Source of the DNA: Aotearoamyces nothofagi
Taxonomy: Eukaryota; Ascomycota; Leotiomycetes; Leotiales; Tympanidaceae
Direction of reading: 5' to 3'
DNA: 64,000 nt
Assembly: GCA_015345905.1 (NCBI GenBank)
Contig: JADDTR010000022.1
Location: 62,001-126,000 of the forward strand
Within the stretch, counting starts at the first letter, position 1. The number at the start of each line of letters is the position of its first letter. Made by a program: the position numbers and the translations under genes. Positions 23,576 through 35,600 of this stretch are shown here, one piece after another. The notes beneath the pieces are model-generated. The model searched no databases. It worked only from the letters and a program-made list of their open reading frames with translations, and had not been told where the DNA came from.

Positions 23576-23815
23576 CTGCAGATCTGGCACCGAGGGAGTG
23601 CGATCTTTCTTTCTTTTTCTTTTTTAATTCTTGAACGTCACTTGCACTTGAAGCTAGTAAACTGCAGATCTGGCATCGAGGAAGTGTGATCTTTCTTTCT
23701 TTTTCTTTTTTAATTCTTGAACGTCACTTGCACTTGAAGCTAGTAAACTGCAGATCTGACATCGAGGAAGTGTGATCTTTCTTTCTTTTTCCTTTTCAAT
23801 TCTTGAACGTCACTT
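23576..23815. repeat. 86-base tandem repeat, nearly three copies
   Basis: Copies begin at CTGCAGATCTG at 23576, 23662 and 23748, an exact 86-base spacing. Each carries a TTTCTTTCTTTTTC pyrimidine run and TTCTTGAACGTCACTTG. The array lies 170 bases past the Myb-like stop codon, so it may be transcribed as 3' UTR. Confidence 0.92.
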
Positions 23816-24119
23816 GACTTGACCCTAGGTCGATGATAGGCTGGGACGATGATTGCTTTGATGGATTTGTGCCTATCGGATAGATAGTTGAATCGAGACT
23901 CTTCCCTCTCGCTTTTGCTTTGCTCTGTTTGTGTGATTGATGTATCTGATTGACGTATGCATGCTCTGGCCATGGGATGATGATGAATATAAACAGTAAC
24001 TTCCCATCTCCCTCCCCCTCCCACCCCTCTATTCTTTCTAAGAGCCGCCTCGCAAGATCATCTCATTATTACCCAGAGCGACACCGCACAGCACTGTATT
24101 TGCCGAATCATATCCATCG

Positions 24120-24835
24120 AGGAACCATCTACGCTAGATTTCCAAGCGAGGATCGACATATACAAAGCCGCTCTGTCGCTGCTTTCCTTTGAATTCCGAT
24201 CTCCCCTCTCATCCTGAATGATCCCATAAAACTTAGCACTATATATTTAAAGGATTATTCAGAAGGGGGGATAGTAGATATCCAAGCGGGGACGTATATA
24301 ACGCTGTTCTGTTGATGCTTTCATTTTCGCCTTCTTTGACAGTAAGGGCAATAGGATAATCCTGTAAAATCTAGCACCATAGGTTTACTGGATCCCACAG
24401 AGGAGGGGATAGTATATTCACCGCAGAAGTGTCTCGCTAGATATCTGGGCAAGGATGGATGTAAGGTATGTACCGCTGCTTTGTCGATGCTTTCCTATGG
24501 ATCATACTATGCCTTCCCTCTTGAATGATTCCATAAAATCTAACACTATAGATCTACAGGATTATTTACAAGGGAGGATAGTATCTTCACCGTAGAAGTG
24601 TCTCGCTAGATATCTGGGCAAGGATGGATGTAAGGTATGTACCGCTGCTTTGTCGATGCTTTCCTATGGATCATACTATGCCTTCCCTCTTGAATGATTC
24701 CATAAAATCTAACACTATAGATCTACAGGATTATTTACAAGGGAGGATAGTATATTCACCGCAGAAGCATCTCGCTAGACGTCTAAGCGAGGACGTATAT
24801 AACGACACTCTCGAGACGCTTTCCTTTCTCTTCCT
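24120..24835. repeat. 169-base tandem repeat array
   Basis: Two almost identical 169-base units (24432-24600 and 24601-24769) share TCTCGCTAGATATCTGGGCA at their start. A shortened, diverged copy follows from 24770, and two older copies of about 145-160 bases precede them (from about 24125 and 24273). The older flanking copies and fresh central ones fit growth from the middle by unequal exchange. Confidence 0.88.
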
Positions 24836-25032
24836 TCAACAACAACAGCAAATGATAACCAGCAGCAACAACTACAACAACGTCAAGCATAGATCGGAAC
24901 ATAGATCGGAAAAGAACTTTGGTTTATCTTATTCTTGACTCTAATTTGACAGCTCGGACGTCTGGTTGACGGAAATCTTTGCCAAGGTACAGAGATATTC
25001 GGCAGGTTTTAAGGAGAGAAGGCGGGAATTTT

Positions 25033-25510
25033 GTGACGCCGAAGTCTAGATCCGCTCACGTCACTTATTCCGCTCTCGTCACTTAGACATACCGGAAAGC
25101 TTTGGCCTTTGACAATTCGGATACACAAGTTAATCTACAGTTATCAAGCGGCAGTTTGTGACGCCGAAGTCTAGATCCGCTCACGTCACTTATTCCGCTC
25201 TCGTCACTTAGACATACCGGAAAGCTTTGGCCTTTGACAATTCGGATATACAAGTTAATCTACAGTTATCAAGCGGCAGTTTGTGACGCCAAAGTCTAGA
25301 TCCGCTCACGTCACTTATTCCGCTCTCGTCACTTAGACATACCGGAAGGCTTTGGCCTTTGACAATTCGGATATACAAGTTAATCTACAGTTATTAAGCG
25401 GCAGTTTGTGACGGCGAAGTCCAGATCGAGATCGGATCCGCTCTCGTCACTTGCCGGCATTCTACTCTCGTCACTTACCGGCATTCCGCTCTCGTCACTT
25501 AGGGGCACTG
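25033..25510 (+). promoter_or_regulatory. 125-base tandem array carrying 13 CGTCAC/GTGACG motifs
   Basis: Units start with GTGACG at 25033, 25158, 25283 and 25408, an exact 125-base period; the fourth unit diverges after about 20 bases. Each full unit has GTGACG, CTCACGTCACTT and CTCTCGTCACTT, and the last unit has three more CTCTCGTCACTT words, totalling 13 occurrences of the hexamer or its complement. CACGTCAC contains a CRE-type half site (TGACG), the core bound by bZIP factors of the ATF/CREB family. The array ends about 190 bases before the start codon of the orphan gene, so a promoter role is plausible but inferred. Confidence 0.65.
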
Positions 25511-25696
25511 CAGACTTTTGGCCTTTGAGAATATACTCTAGTATATACTATAAACACAGAAGTACTTCTCTTATACTCTTCTTGACACTGCTGCAATAGC
25601 TTTAGTCAATTCAGATTCCTGATTTCTCTGTTAATTCCATTGATCTCTGTTATAACCTCTTTCTATTTTTTCGACATACTTGGCTCCATTATTACA

Positions 25697-27141
25697 ATGC
25701 CTCCAATTTCTCCACTCAGAGAAACAGACCGCTCTAGATTAAGTTCCAGTACAACAGCATTGGAGAGAGCCCGGCAAGACCAGCACCGGGTTGGACGTGT
25801 ACAGCAAAGATCCCGGCAAGCCAGAATGCCATTACAGGGTCGCTCTCCCGCTGTTCGCCCTGACCCTGCTTCAATCTACCACGACTATCCACGGGGACTT
25901 CCAGTCCTGGGAGAGCAATTTCGCAGGACTGAAGAGATGTTACAGCAGCATGAATTGCATCGAAATCAGGAAGCAGAACAGCAGGCTGATAGAGTAGAGC
26001 CCGGCCGGCTTGTGAGAGAACTTGAGTTTCGCCTTCCATATATCCGAGCCATTCCATAGTAAGTGATCGCTACAATTCTGTTCTCTACCCGTCTCTGTTC
26101 ACTTCTATCACTATGCAATTTCCCACTTTCAAGCTTTGTTTCTAACTCTTTGTACCTTTGGTGTCATTTAATCTATACTTTCTCGACATGTTCACTAGCA
26201 AATACTGACGAAAATCTTATAGCCATAACGTCATCCCAGTAATCGGCATTATCAATTTTGTTGAATCGATCCTCCAGGTCCCCTTCCACAGAATCCAGAT
26301 CGTATCTGGATCAAACAACCTCACCTACACCAGACTCCTCGAGTGGATCCAAGAAACCTGCAACGAGAGGCTCGACCAGCTTGTTTTCATGCACAAAGAC
26401 GAATTCGAAAGCCACAAGAACAACCTCGTCCAATTCATTCACGAAAAGTTCTCGGCGGCTTATTCTGACCACTTCAACCGGATTCATCAACGCGAACAAG
26501 CAGAGCGCGTTGCTTCATTGGAAGACCAGCTCGCGCTGGCAAATGCCAGGATAATATTCCTGGAGCAACAGAACGGAATGCTCGAAGGCTTGATTCCTAG
26601 CAGAACCCAGCACCAGTATGCCAGCAATGGCAGAGGTAGCAATCGAAGCGACAACCGTGGAATCGACGGCGAAGTTTGCGGGGGCGACGAATCTCGCAGA
26701 GGTGACGGAGCTTGTGGAGGTGACGACGGTCGTGGAGGTGACGGAGCTCGTGGAGGTGACAACGGTCGTGGAGATGACAACGGCCGTGGAGGTGACAACG
26801 GTCGTGGAGGTGACAACGGTCGTGGAGGTGACGATCTCTCCAAAGATGGATCCCTCTTCAAAGACAACGAAGTTCCCGAAGGTAGTGGCTACAATGCCAT
26901 TCATAAATCAAATAGAATTTCTGCCCGGGAGTCTAGACCAACTCCAAGACAAGACAATCCTAATGGTTCTGGGACCCGTCGCAGCGCTCTCTACGATCTA
27001 ACTGCCGTTGAATACACTCGTCCTCTCCCACCCATTAACAACTCTCACGTCGACAACAATCCAATCGGCACTGCTAGTGGCTTCGGAAGGATTGTGGGTG
27101 AGGATGAAGCTGGCCCGGTCTTTGATTACAGCGACCTATAG
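25697..27141 (+). CDS. orphan coiled-coil protein with GRGGDN repeats
   Basis: I do not recognise this protein. Two exons (25697-26058, 26223-27141; 164-base intron) give 426 residues. The N-terminal 110 residues are basic and Arg/Gln-rich. The middle (about 120-230) is helical, with YHNVIPVIGIINFVESILQ across the splice site and a likely coiled coil (REQAERVASLEDQLALANAR). A low-complexity block of about 45 residues built from GRGGDN/GRGGDD units follows, encoded by an 18-base repeat. The tail is disordered and ends PVFDYSDL. The start is ATG 25697; the frame is open further upstream but without an ATG. The spliced join keeps the frame and a hydrophobic segment, which supports a real gene. 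The CGTCAC array directly upstream is its likely promoter. Confidence 0.62.
26690..26835 (+). repeat. 18-base in-frame repeat encoding GRGGDN units
   Basis: About eight imperfect copies of GGTCGTGGAGGTGACAAC inside the orphan gene. The repeat also opens Thr/Val-rich frames on both strands, which I take to be shadows. Confidence 0.88.
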
Positions 27142-27917
27142 GCGCCTACATGGGAGATGACTGGTGTTAAGGGAGTTGGGATAAGGGGATTATGATAGGG
27201 AGCGGAGACAGATATTGGAAGAATTAGGCATGGAATGGGGGTCAAGACGACTCAAATCAACGAATAGTCTGGGTGGACGAAACGAATTGGGTTAATTTCG
27301 AGAAGTAATGCAAACCTACTATCAAGAAAGCTATCTAAGGACTATTTACGTAGTAGAGTGTATGATTGTGATCTAATGAAGCTTGATCTATATATAACAT
27401 CAACATCTCAAAACCTCGGCGCAGTAAATCGGATGCACAGACAAATATCCCAAGGCTAGAATACAAAATTATCTGGCTAGAGAAGGAGGTCAATCACGTG
27501 GTTGCAAATACTGAGCGGACCCGCAGGTTAGGCAGCCTTTTTCACCAGGCGCTGTAAAAGTTCAGGCTTCACCTAAATATCTAGCCTCCCTTACTCATTC
27601 TCTCTGCCTTTCTTCCCAAGTCCTAGGGTGATCTTCCGATACGAAGCTTTGAGCTCTACTCTTCTTTGTCACATATCCCGGTTCCATGAAAGTGGGGTGG
27701 CTATAACCTTTTTCTGGTTAGTTCAAAATACATGCTTCACTGAAAGCTCTACTTCAAGCTTCGAACTCCACTATACTTCAAATTCATATCGAATCACAGC
27801 CCAGTTTACATTACTTTGCGGCTCAACTGGGTTCTCCATTCTTTTATAAACTCGAGTAAGGATCTTACTTCACCATTATTACTGACGATTTTGCTCAGGC
27901 GTAATAACCCGCCAAAG
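27142..27917. other. intergenic region
   Basis: Between two same-strand genes. A TTTTATAAAC string at about 27842, some 75 bases before the next start codon, may be a TATA element. No gene seen; the 73-codon frame at 27628 has no support. Confidence 0.55.
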
Positions 27918-30296
27918 ATGTTCGAATCTGACTCAGAAGATGATGGCATGCCTGCCGGAATCAGACAGAAAATTGAACGTGTTAAAGGACTCGACGACCC
28001 AATCAACCGAAACGTATCAACTACATGGTCGTCGACAACTGTACCCTCTTTAGGCAGAAACCGTTCTGATACCCCAGCATCGGCAACAGAATCTTCGGCT
28101 TCAAATCCATATGAAATGTATTCACCATTCCTGAGTAGCGACATGAACTACGCCCCTCGTAGTAATCGAAGTACTTCTACACAGAATGAAAGCCGTCATG
28201 CACCTGGGCTAGCTTTACGTGAGCCACAGGAAAACTTGAAATGCTACTCAATGGTTCGTCACCGTCCGAATGTGCCACTTCTAGAGACATGGGCAAGCGT
28301 GGACTTTGGCTCTAAGAAGGCGGAATGGGAGGCAAATGTGAGCCAGGCAAAATCTGGATTCGCCGAGGACACGATGACCAACCCTGATAATCCAAGCAAC
28401 CAGCCTCTCGCGGCTACATTTAGGACGGGATCGGTTGCGTTGTCGACTGGAAAAGTCTCTGGTTCATCGATGTCGCATGCTACCTCTGCCACGTCAAACT
28501 CTACAATCGAGGGAGAATCATTAAAAGATGGCATTGACGGCTTAAATCCAAGGATGGAAGACCCAGAATTAGACGTTGCTCCAGAAGTCAGGGCGGAGTT
28601 TTTGCCAGTCAATGAACTCCACCGTGCTCAATTGTATCGGAGTGACTTTGAGAGACGAAATAATCTTACGACCTCTTGGGAGAAGCCAATTACGATGACC
28701 ATTGGCGGCGAAACAATTCATTATGCTCCCAAAAAGGGGGATGCAAGGCTAGCTCTGCTTGATCGAGACGGCAAGTATATCGGCGAGAACAGAGGGGCCA
28801 TTTCAAAGAGAACCTTGCGTGGACACAGGGATAACGTGGAGGAACGTGACAGACAAATGGTACGAGCTACCGCAGAGTACCGAACATGGGCGTCAATGAC
28901 GTCCGAAGAACGCCTGAGACGATTGAATGCCATTAGACGGCCCATTAAATTCTGGAACAATACCCCGGGTGCTGCAGTTGAGGACACAGTCGAAATTCCT
29001 GCCATACCCAACGTCGACGTATATACGATTGCTCTAGATAGGCTCCGGATGTGGATAGCTGGCAAGCCCTCACGTGAAACCAGTACTGCTCGTAGCCTTC
29101 AACAGTCCAATGAGATCCCTGCACCGGTACGAAGCCGCCAGAGCACCGTTGAAAGCTTCATACCACTAGGTGATTTTGGTGACTTCGACCACGTTTCTTA
29201 TGATAGCGGTGATAATGCGAGGAGAACGTCTGATCAAGTTGACAGCCTACTACAAAGCCTGAATTTAGAGGACCGAACAAGGAGATCAACCTCTTCAATA
29301 TATTCAGGATCAACTGCGAGAGCCCAGCGAGATGCTCCCCTTGGCCCAAATGTCGGGGGTCCATCTGGTGCTAGCGTAACCACCGATGAGACAACAGATG
29401 CAGATTTTCTTGCTACGTTTGATGATAGTCCTGAGCTTCAATCTCCAGAAGACACGGACATTCTTCCGAATGTTAGTCTCACTCCGGAACAGACTCGATT
29501 CTTCAGGCTGGCGGAGAAGATCTCGAGGAAACGAGGAAGGGTTGTGACCATCCGACTACATGAGTTAGTCAAGTTTACGCCAGACGCTATCATGCGCCGA
29601 GTATTCGGTGGAATTATTCAGGATATCCAGCTGCACCCTCGTGACAGAGTAGCCATTGTGATCTTTCTTCATTCTTCCGAAGCAAATGCATTCATCCAGC
29701 ATGTCGAGGCTATCAAGAAGAAAGGGATGGCACAAGAGATCCGAGAACTACAGATCGAGGCCAGTTGGTATAGGTAAGTAGCTTGAATCATGTATCAGAC
29801 CATTTGTCAATCTACTGACAGGTCAAATAGGGGCAAAGAACACGACTCGATTCTTCCTCTCCAGAAAAACGTCATGACCCACCACATTGCCGGTTCCGAA
29901 CATGTCGCCAGCACAGCCACCCGGACCCTCCGTCTTCATCGCATACCACTAGAAAAGAAAAAAGAGGAAGTCAGCAGCGAGCTCGGTTTTCGACTGCAGA
30001 AGCTCCTCATCACCGTGAGGCTGTGCACCCCCATCCAGCGCCATCTCCAGGAGCGATGCGGCCGGCAAGCCCTTGTGGAGTTCGCCAGCATCCGAGACGC
30101 CATCGCGGCTCGTCAGGCTCTACGCGCGGCCGAGATCGAAGAGTATGAGTACTCGGAGCCGGACTTTGCTTCTGATCCATCGAGTCAGCAGGGACCTTAT
30201 AAGGAGTACTGCAAATGCATGGGCTGCTTGGAGCATAAGCAGGATCGTCGTCGTCGTGGTGGAGCGACGTCTGGTCGTTCTGAGAGTGCAGATTGA
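27918..30296 (+). CDS. large disordered protein with two RRM-like segments
   Basis: Possible RNA-binding protein of unknown role. Two exons (27918-29773, then 29831-30296) give 773 residues. The first 500 residues are polar and mostly disordered, starting MFESDSEDDGMPAG. From about 530 the sequence reads like a divergent RRM: RVVTIRLHEL (strand 1), a helix, GGIIQDIQLHP (strand 2), RVAIVIFLHSSEANAFIQHV (strand 3 and helix 2). A second, weaker unit follows the splice: TRTLRLHRIP, a helix, then QALVEFASIRDAIAARQAL. RNP aromatic residues are largely absent, so RNA binding is uncertain. The 3' splice site is ambiguous: AG at 29820-29821 or AG at 29829-29830 both keep the frame and differ by three residues (SNR). 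The frame is open upstream of 27918 but lacks an ATG. Confidence 0.78.
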
Positions 30297-32664
30297 GACA
30301 GATGGAAAGCACATGGCGGGATATGCTGGAGGAATAGCTAAGGACACGGTGCTTGCAAGATAACAGCAGAATAGAGACTTGCGAACTTGCAATTGACTGT
30401 TGATGAATCAAGACATTTTATTATTTAGCTATCGATAAGAGAGCCTCTAAATCAAAAAACCGAATATTTCTGCACCCAAACCAGAAAAGAGAAGAAAGGA
30501 AAAGGAAAGGTTTCAATTATGGCCTGGAAGGTTGGGGTTCTTAAAAAGATGTCGTCGTCGTGACATCGGAATAAGAATTGGACTAATCGTCGAACCGCAA
30601 TCCCTAGATCAGATCCACAATCCAATGCAAAAGCCACGGGCACATCCGCTAGAAGGATTGGAAACGACGGGATGGAGAAGACTGTGAATAGGAATATATG
30701 AGGCGGAATGAGAAAGCGTCACGATCGTAATATCGTTGCCTGGAAGTTGAAGCTGGAGTACTCATATACTACATGTAGTTTGCTTATCGGTCCACATCCG
30801 ACGTGCTTGCTTGCTTGCTGACTTGCTTGCTTGATTGATTCATAGTTTGTCCCAAGAACCTTAGTGGGCCTATACTGTATGTACAGGCTGCAGGTGTGCT
30901 AACCACACCACACGTGCTGACGCCTGCTGCCCCGACAGCCCTGCCATCTGCACCGCCTGAATCATGATGCCTACTCCGCACAGTACAGTCCTCCGAGACC
31001 TACAGTGCGTATGCTGTAGTAGAATCAAACGAACGGCCTCGAGCTGCACTTGGCATCCGTTACGAGGGCCCTGAGATTCGGGATACTACTGTACCCACGA
31101 AAGAGGCCTCCTCGCCGACATATCGCTGAAGATGCCCTTCCGGCCCGCTTTTCGCTGCTGGCCTGCGCCGGCGTGGGACATAGGCAGACCCAGACCGCTC
31201 TTATGCCATCCCGGGTGCTGGGACAGCAGCGTCACTTTCACTTCGGCGGATGACGTGTATTGCATACTGCGCAGACGGGAAGGTGTTGAAGGCATGTACA
31301 GTACAATACTATACCTATACAGTGCAGCGCAGGACGGAAGGATGCCAAAAAAGAGAATTCGCTGCCGGTGTGGAACGGGGCGCGGACGGGTGCCCTAACG
31401 GCAGCCGCTGGCAGCCTCGTTTTTGGGGATCACCAGAACCGATCATCGGCCGGATCTGCTGGCGGTGGGGAAGGGGGAGGAGGTCAGGGCGGGACCGCGC
31501 TAAGACGCACCGCACGGGAATTCCGGTGCAGCAGTGGCAACGGCGGTGCTGCAGCTGCCTGGCCATCCCTGGGGCGTGTCGGGCTGGGCGGCCAGTGGGG
31601 TTGCAGGTCTGCTGCGGCCGCTACGGTAGCGGTGGAACTGGATATTGCACTGCACTGCACTGTACGGCACTGTTCTATGCTGCACTGCACTGCACTGCAC
31701 GCTGGCGATTGCAAGGCTGCCGGGGGCGAGTTAAGGTACCTCTGTTAGCGATAGCGATACTGTTTTGTACTGTACTGCACTGTAGACGCTGCTGGGCTGT
31801 GGGCTGTGGGCTGCTGGCTGTACAGGCTGCTAGGCCAGGCTCTTGGCTCCTGGTCAGCTGCCGGCTCCTCTGCGACTGCGACTGCGACTGCGACACTGCT
31901 GGTGGCTGCTATATGCTGCTTCACTGCTGCGCTGCCTACGCTACTGGACCGCTGGACCGCTGGACCGCTGGACCGCTGAACCACGGAACCCACAGCCCTG
32001 CTAAGCCTCGCCGTCTCCTGGAAATGCAGCCAACAGCAGGACACCATGCCGCTGACCACAAGGCAGCCACGCTCACCGTGTGACTCCGAATTCGTCACAC
32101 AAAGTTTAAAAGCTCTTCTGCTGCCTTCTGCCTTCTGCCTTCTACCTTCTGCCGCCGTGGCCCTCTTCCCTTCTCAACGCTGCTCTCCCATTCCTGCCAT
32201 CACGCCGAAGAAACCTCCCCTTCCGCCAAGCTGAGCTTCTGAAGGTAAGCTTTATAGCTGTCAAGAAACCTGGGTACTGTACAAGCTTTTCGGCAGACTT
32301 TCGACTCTGTGAGCGAGTGAATCTTTTGTAGAACTGTGCTACAGACTGCTGGCAGACGTTCCTACGTCACCGTCCGTGAGAGATACCAGAGAAGCACCCG
32401 GAACTAACTGGCAATATAGTCTAGCTGCCGTGACATATTCTGCGAACTTATACGGATAAACCCCCGTTGGCTACATAAAGTTTCCTCCTATCCCTCCACG
32501 ACTGCAGACGCAGTACGAACCCACCTTTCAATCGGGGAGCTGGAAGACTCTGGGTGATTTGCGTATGCCCAGAATCCCTGTATCATCGACATCGGACACG
32601 CCGGGCTAGTATACCATAGCAAACAAAACACAAGGTCATCTTGACCCCAAATCGGACATTCATC
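30297..32664. other. long intergenic region with GC-rich core
   Basis: About 2.4 kb between two same-strand genes. From 30880 to 32200 it is GC-rich, with overlapping frames on five or six readings (longest 277 codons at 31250-32083), none with a domain or intron chain. TGCACTGCAC and TGTACTGCACTG words recur at 31290-31310 and 31640-31790, TGCGACTGCGAC at about 31865-31895, and CTGGACCG units at about 31935-31980. I read it as promoter or spacer, not coding. Confidence 0.6.
31935..31980. repeat. 9-base CTGGACCGC minisatellite
   Basis: Four to five tandem copies of GGACCGCT within GC-rich spacer DNA. It produces spurious frames on both strands. Confidence 0.8.
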
Positions 32665-35600
32665 ATGGATACCGATCAGGTAGAGCAGACACCTCTCGCT
32701 GATCGAACAGAGGGTAGGCCTACCGTAGCAGAAGGCTCTTCTGCACAGGCAGAAGCAAAACCACGACAGCCTACGGAGCCGCCCGCAAAAAGCCTGAAGA
32801 ACAAGAAGGCAAAGACCAAGCTTAGCGGGAAATCACCAAAGAAGCCTGGTAAAGCCAAGAAGACAAAGGAGGTATTCAGCAGCAGCAGCGAGGACTCGGA
32901 TAGTGATTCTAGCGAGGAGAGCTCGGATGAGGATACTGAGCAGACTTCGAGCGACTCATCTGTGGACTCGGAATCTGAGACGGAGAAGCAAAAGAAGAAA
33001 CGAAAGTCAAGAGAGAAGAAAGCCAAACAAAAGGCAAAGGACAAGAGGAAGGCTAAAGCAAAGCGTAAGGCAAAGAAAGAGGTATGTGAATGCGGATTCT
33101 GCTTTGAGGTACATCTATTAGGCATGAACTAACCTTTTAGAAGGCTTCTTCTGAGTCGGATTCCGACGACAGTAGCGAAGAGACTGATTCCGAAGGCTCG
33201 GACGTAGATGATGACCTACCTCAGATACCCACCCAGGCCGAGCTTCAGCAGGCGATGCAACATATTCAGCAGCTGCAAGGTCTACAGCCGCAAATAACCA
33301 ACCAACAGATTGGCAATTATGGTCGTGGAGGTCTCGGGGGGTCTACTCTGGTCAACTATGGCGGTCATGGTGCAGGAGCTAGATTACAGGCAGCTCGAAA
33401 GGTTAAACGGTTACAGTCACTGGGACTTGATCCTTCTGGCAAGAAATTGAAAGGCGAAAAGAATATTAAGAAGAAGCGTGCATCTAAGCTCGAGTTTAAG
33501 CGGGTGGATCAGCTATGGGACAGCACGATTCACAACTATAAACTCACAGACACGGCTGAGGATAAGAAGTCTTCTGAATATGACCAATACTTGTTCAATG
33601 TTCGCCGAACTTTTGACTGGGAAGGAAAATACAAAGTCAGTGCTTACTTATCTATAATATGATATTTTGACTAACTCATTGGCAGACTACCGTGGTCGAT
33701 ATCAAGAGTAAGCTTCTCAAGGAGACTTTGAATGATATAATGGACGGTGTAAAGGGTGTTAGTCTGGTTGAAGAGACCCCCGTCGTTGATCCTAATCTTT
33801 TGTTCCTTTATCTCGAAGACTTGCGGGAGTCAATGAAGGACCTGAAGACCAAAGTACGAGGCGGCGAGAAGATGAAGAGAAAGGTCAAGAAGCGGAACGA
33901 AACCAAGGTCAAACACATCAAGGTTCTAATAAGGTATCTTGACAAGGACTATGCCGAAATCAAGAAGACACTTTATCCCATGCTTGAGTCTGGACTCATC
34001 ACTTTCGATTTGCTCTGGGCTCTTTATAAGCCGAATACTCTCGCCTACACAACAACGTACGGCACTGTTGACGAACCTCGAGCTTTCAAGATCGAATACG
34101 CCGAAAAGGAGTTTAGCTTTATGAAGGGCGAGTGGTATAGCATTGAAGGCCGCTATCTCGAGTATGACGGCAAGACTTGGGGTATGGGCACCATGGATTG
34201 TGATGTTCCTCAATTCAAGGGCGCTCGAAAGATCACCAGCTTGGCTTGTTATCCTCTCAAATACCACAAGGACGAAGAAAAGCTGCGGAAGGATCTCATC
34301 GCGCGAGGAATGAAATTTGTATCGTTGCAAGGTGTGCACTACAAGAGCCATGAGGGCCTTGCTTACTACAAGAAGAAGCGACAAATCATCAAGGTCAACA
34401 TCAGTGGCAGGATCATGGTTGACCCTGCTATTCATCGGCGAATACTTCCCAACTATCAGATCAGCACAGTTAAGCCTAAAGACCCAGATGAGGTCGACTC
34501 TTCGTCAGATGAGGATGAATCTTCGGACGGCTGTGGATGCGAGAGCTCTGATGATGCTGGCCAAGGTGCTGGCTTCGAAAACATAGACGAAGAGCGGACC
34601 AAGATGAAAGTAGTACTTGATGAGAAGAAGAAGCCACACTTTGTTGAAGTGCCTGTTGATGCTGACGGCCAGGAAATTAAGGTCGAGAAGCTTGAGGAAC
34701 TTGCCTCCACAGATCCCGAGGTAAAAGAGAGTGAAGAGAAGAAAGCGCTCCCAGTCTTCACCGATGAAGAATACTTGATTGCCTCTCCAGTAGTCCTTGG
34801 TTTTGCTTTCGCTGAGAAGCTCTGGCTTGAGTTTACTGTGTCGGGCATCAAAGACATTACCTGGAATGAGGGCGCGTATGATTCTCTTGTGTTGGAGGAT
34901 AATACAAAGGAGATTGTCAAAGCACTCGTCGAGTCGCACAAGTACCATCCTGCAGAAAGCATTGACGATGTCATTCAAGGAAAGGGCAAAGGTCTGGTTG
35001 CAGTCTTGCATGGCCCTCCTGGTACTGGAAAGACTCTCACCGCGGAGGGCATCTCGGAGCTCCTCAAGTGTCCATTATACATGGTTAGCGCTGGTGAACT
35101 CGGCACTGATCCTCGCACTTTGGAAGGCGAGTTGCAGAAGATTCTCGATATTGCACATGCCTGGGGTGCTGTTCTGCTCCTTGATGAGGCCGACGTGTTC
35201 CTAGAGAAACGTACGATTCAAGACATTCATCGCAACGCTCTTGTGAGCATCTTCCTCCGTCTTCTAGAGTACTTCCAAGGCATCCTCTTCCTTACCACGA
35301 ATAGAGTCGAAGTAAGTTCACACAGTCTCTCAGACCTCCTTTAACTATACTAACACTACTTAGACTTTTGACGACGCCTTCCAATCCCGCATTCATATCG
35401 CCCTTCGCTACGGCGAGCTTAGCACGAAGGCCAAGAAAGCCGTCTTCAAAATGTTCATCGAGCGAGTGCGCGTCCTCGAGGGTATCGACACGATGCCGTT
35501 CAAAGAGGAAGACTTCAACAATCTTGCCAAGCACAACCTTAACGGTCGGCAGATCAAGAACACGATTCGCACGGCGCAAGCCTTGGCGGTGAATAAGAAG

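Larger units (their letters stand above)
23407..25696. other. repeat-rich intergenic region between the Myb-like and orphan genes
   Basis: About 2.3 kb with no supportable gene; frames of 60-196 codons merely read through repeats. It holds three separate tandem arrays (86-, 169- and 125-base periods) described individually. The 3' end of the Myb-like gene lies at the left and the promoter of the orphan gene at the right. Confidence 0.75.

Noticed and set aside
24120-25510. Regularly spaced repeats that might suggest a CRISPR-like array
   Set aside because: These are head-to-tail tandem units without unique spacers, in a eukaryotic nuclear genome.
26515-26904. Minus-strand frames with Thr/Val/Ser or Arg/Pro repeats
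   Set aside because: They translate the 18-base repeat of the orphan gene; the plus-strand frame has the splice support.
31250-32083. 277-codon plus-strand frame in GC-rich spacer
   Set aside because: Composed of repeated Cys/Trp/Arg/His from TGCACTGCAC-type words, overlapping equally long frames on other readings; no splice structure or domain.
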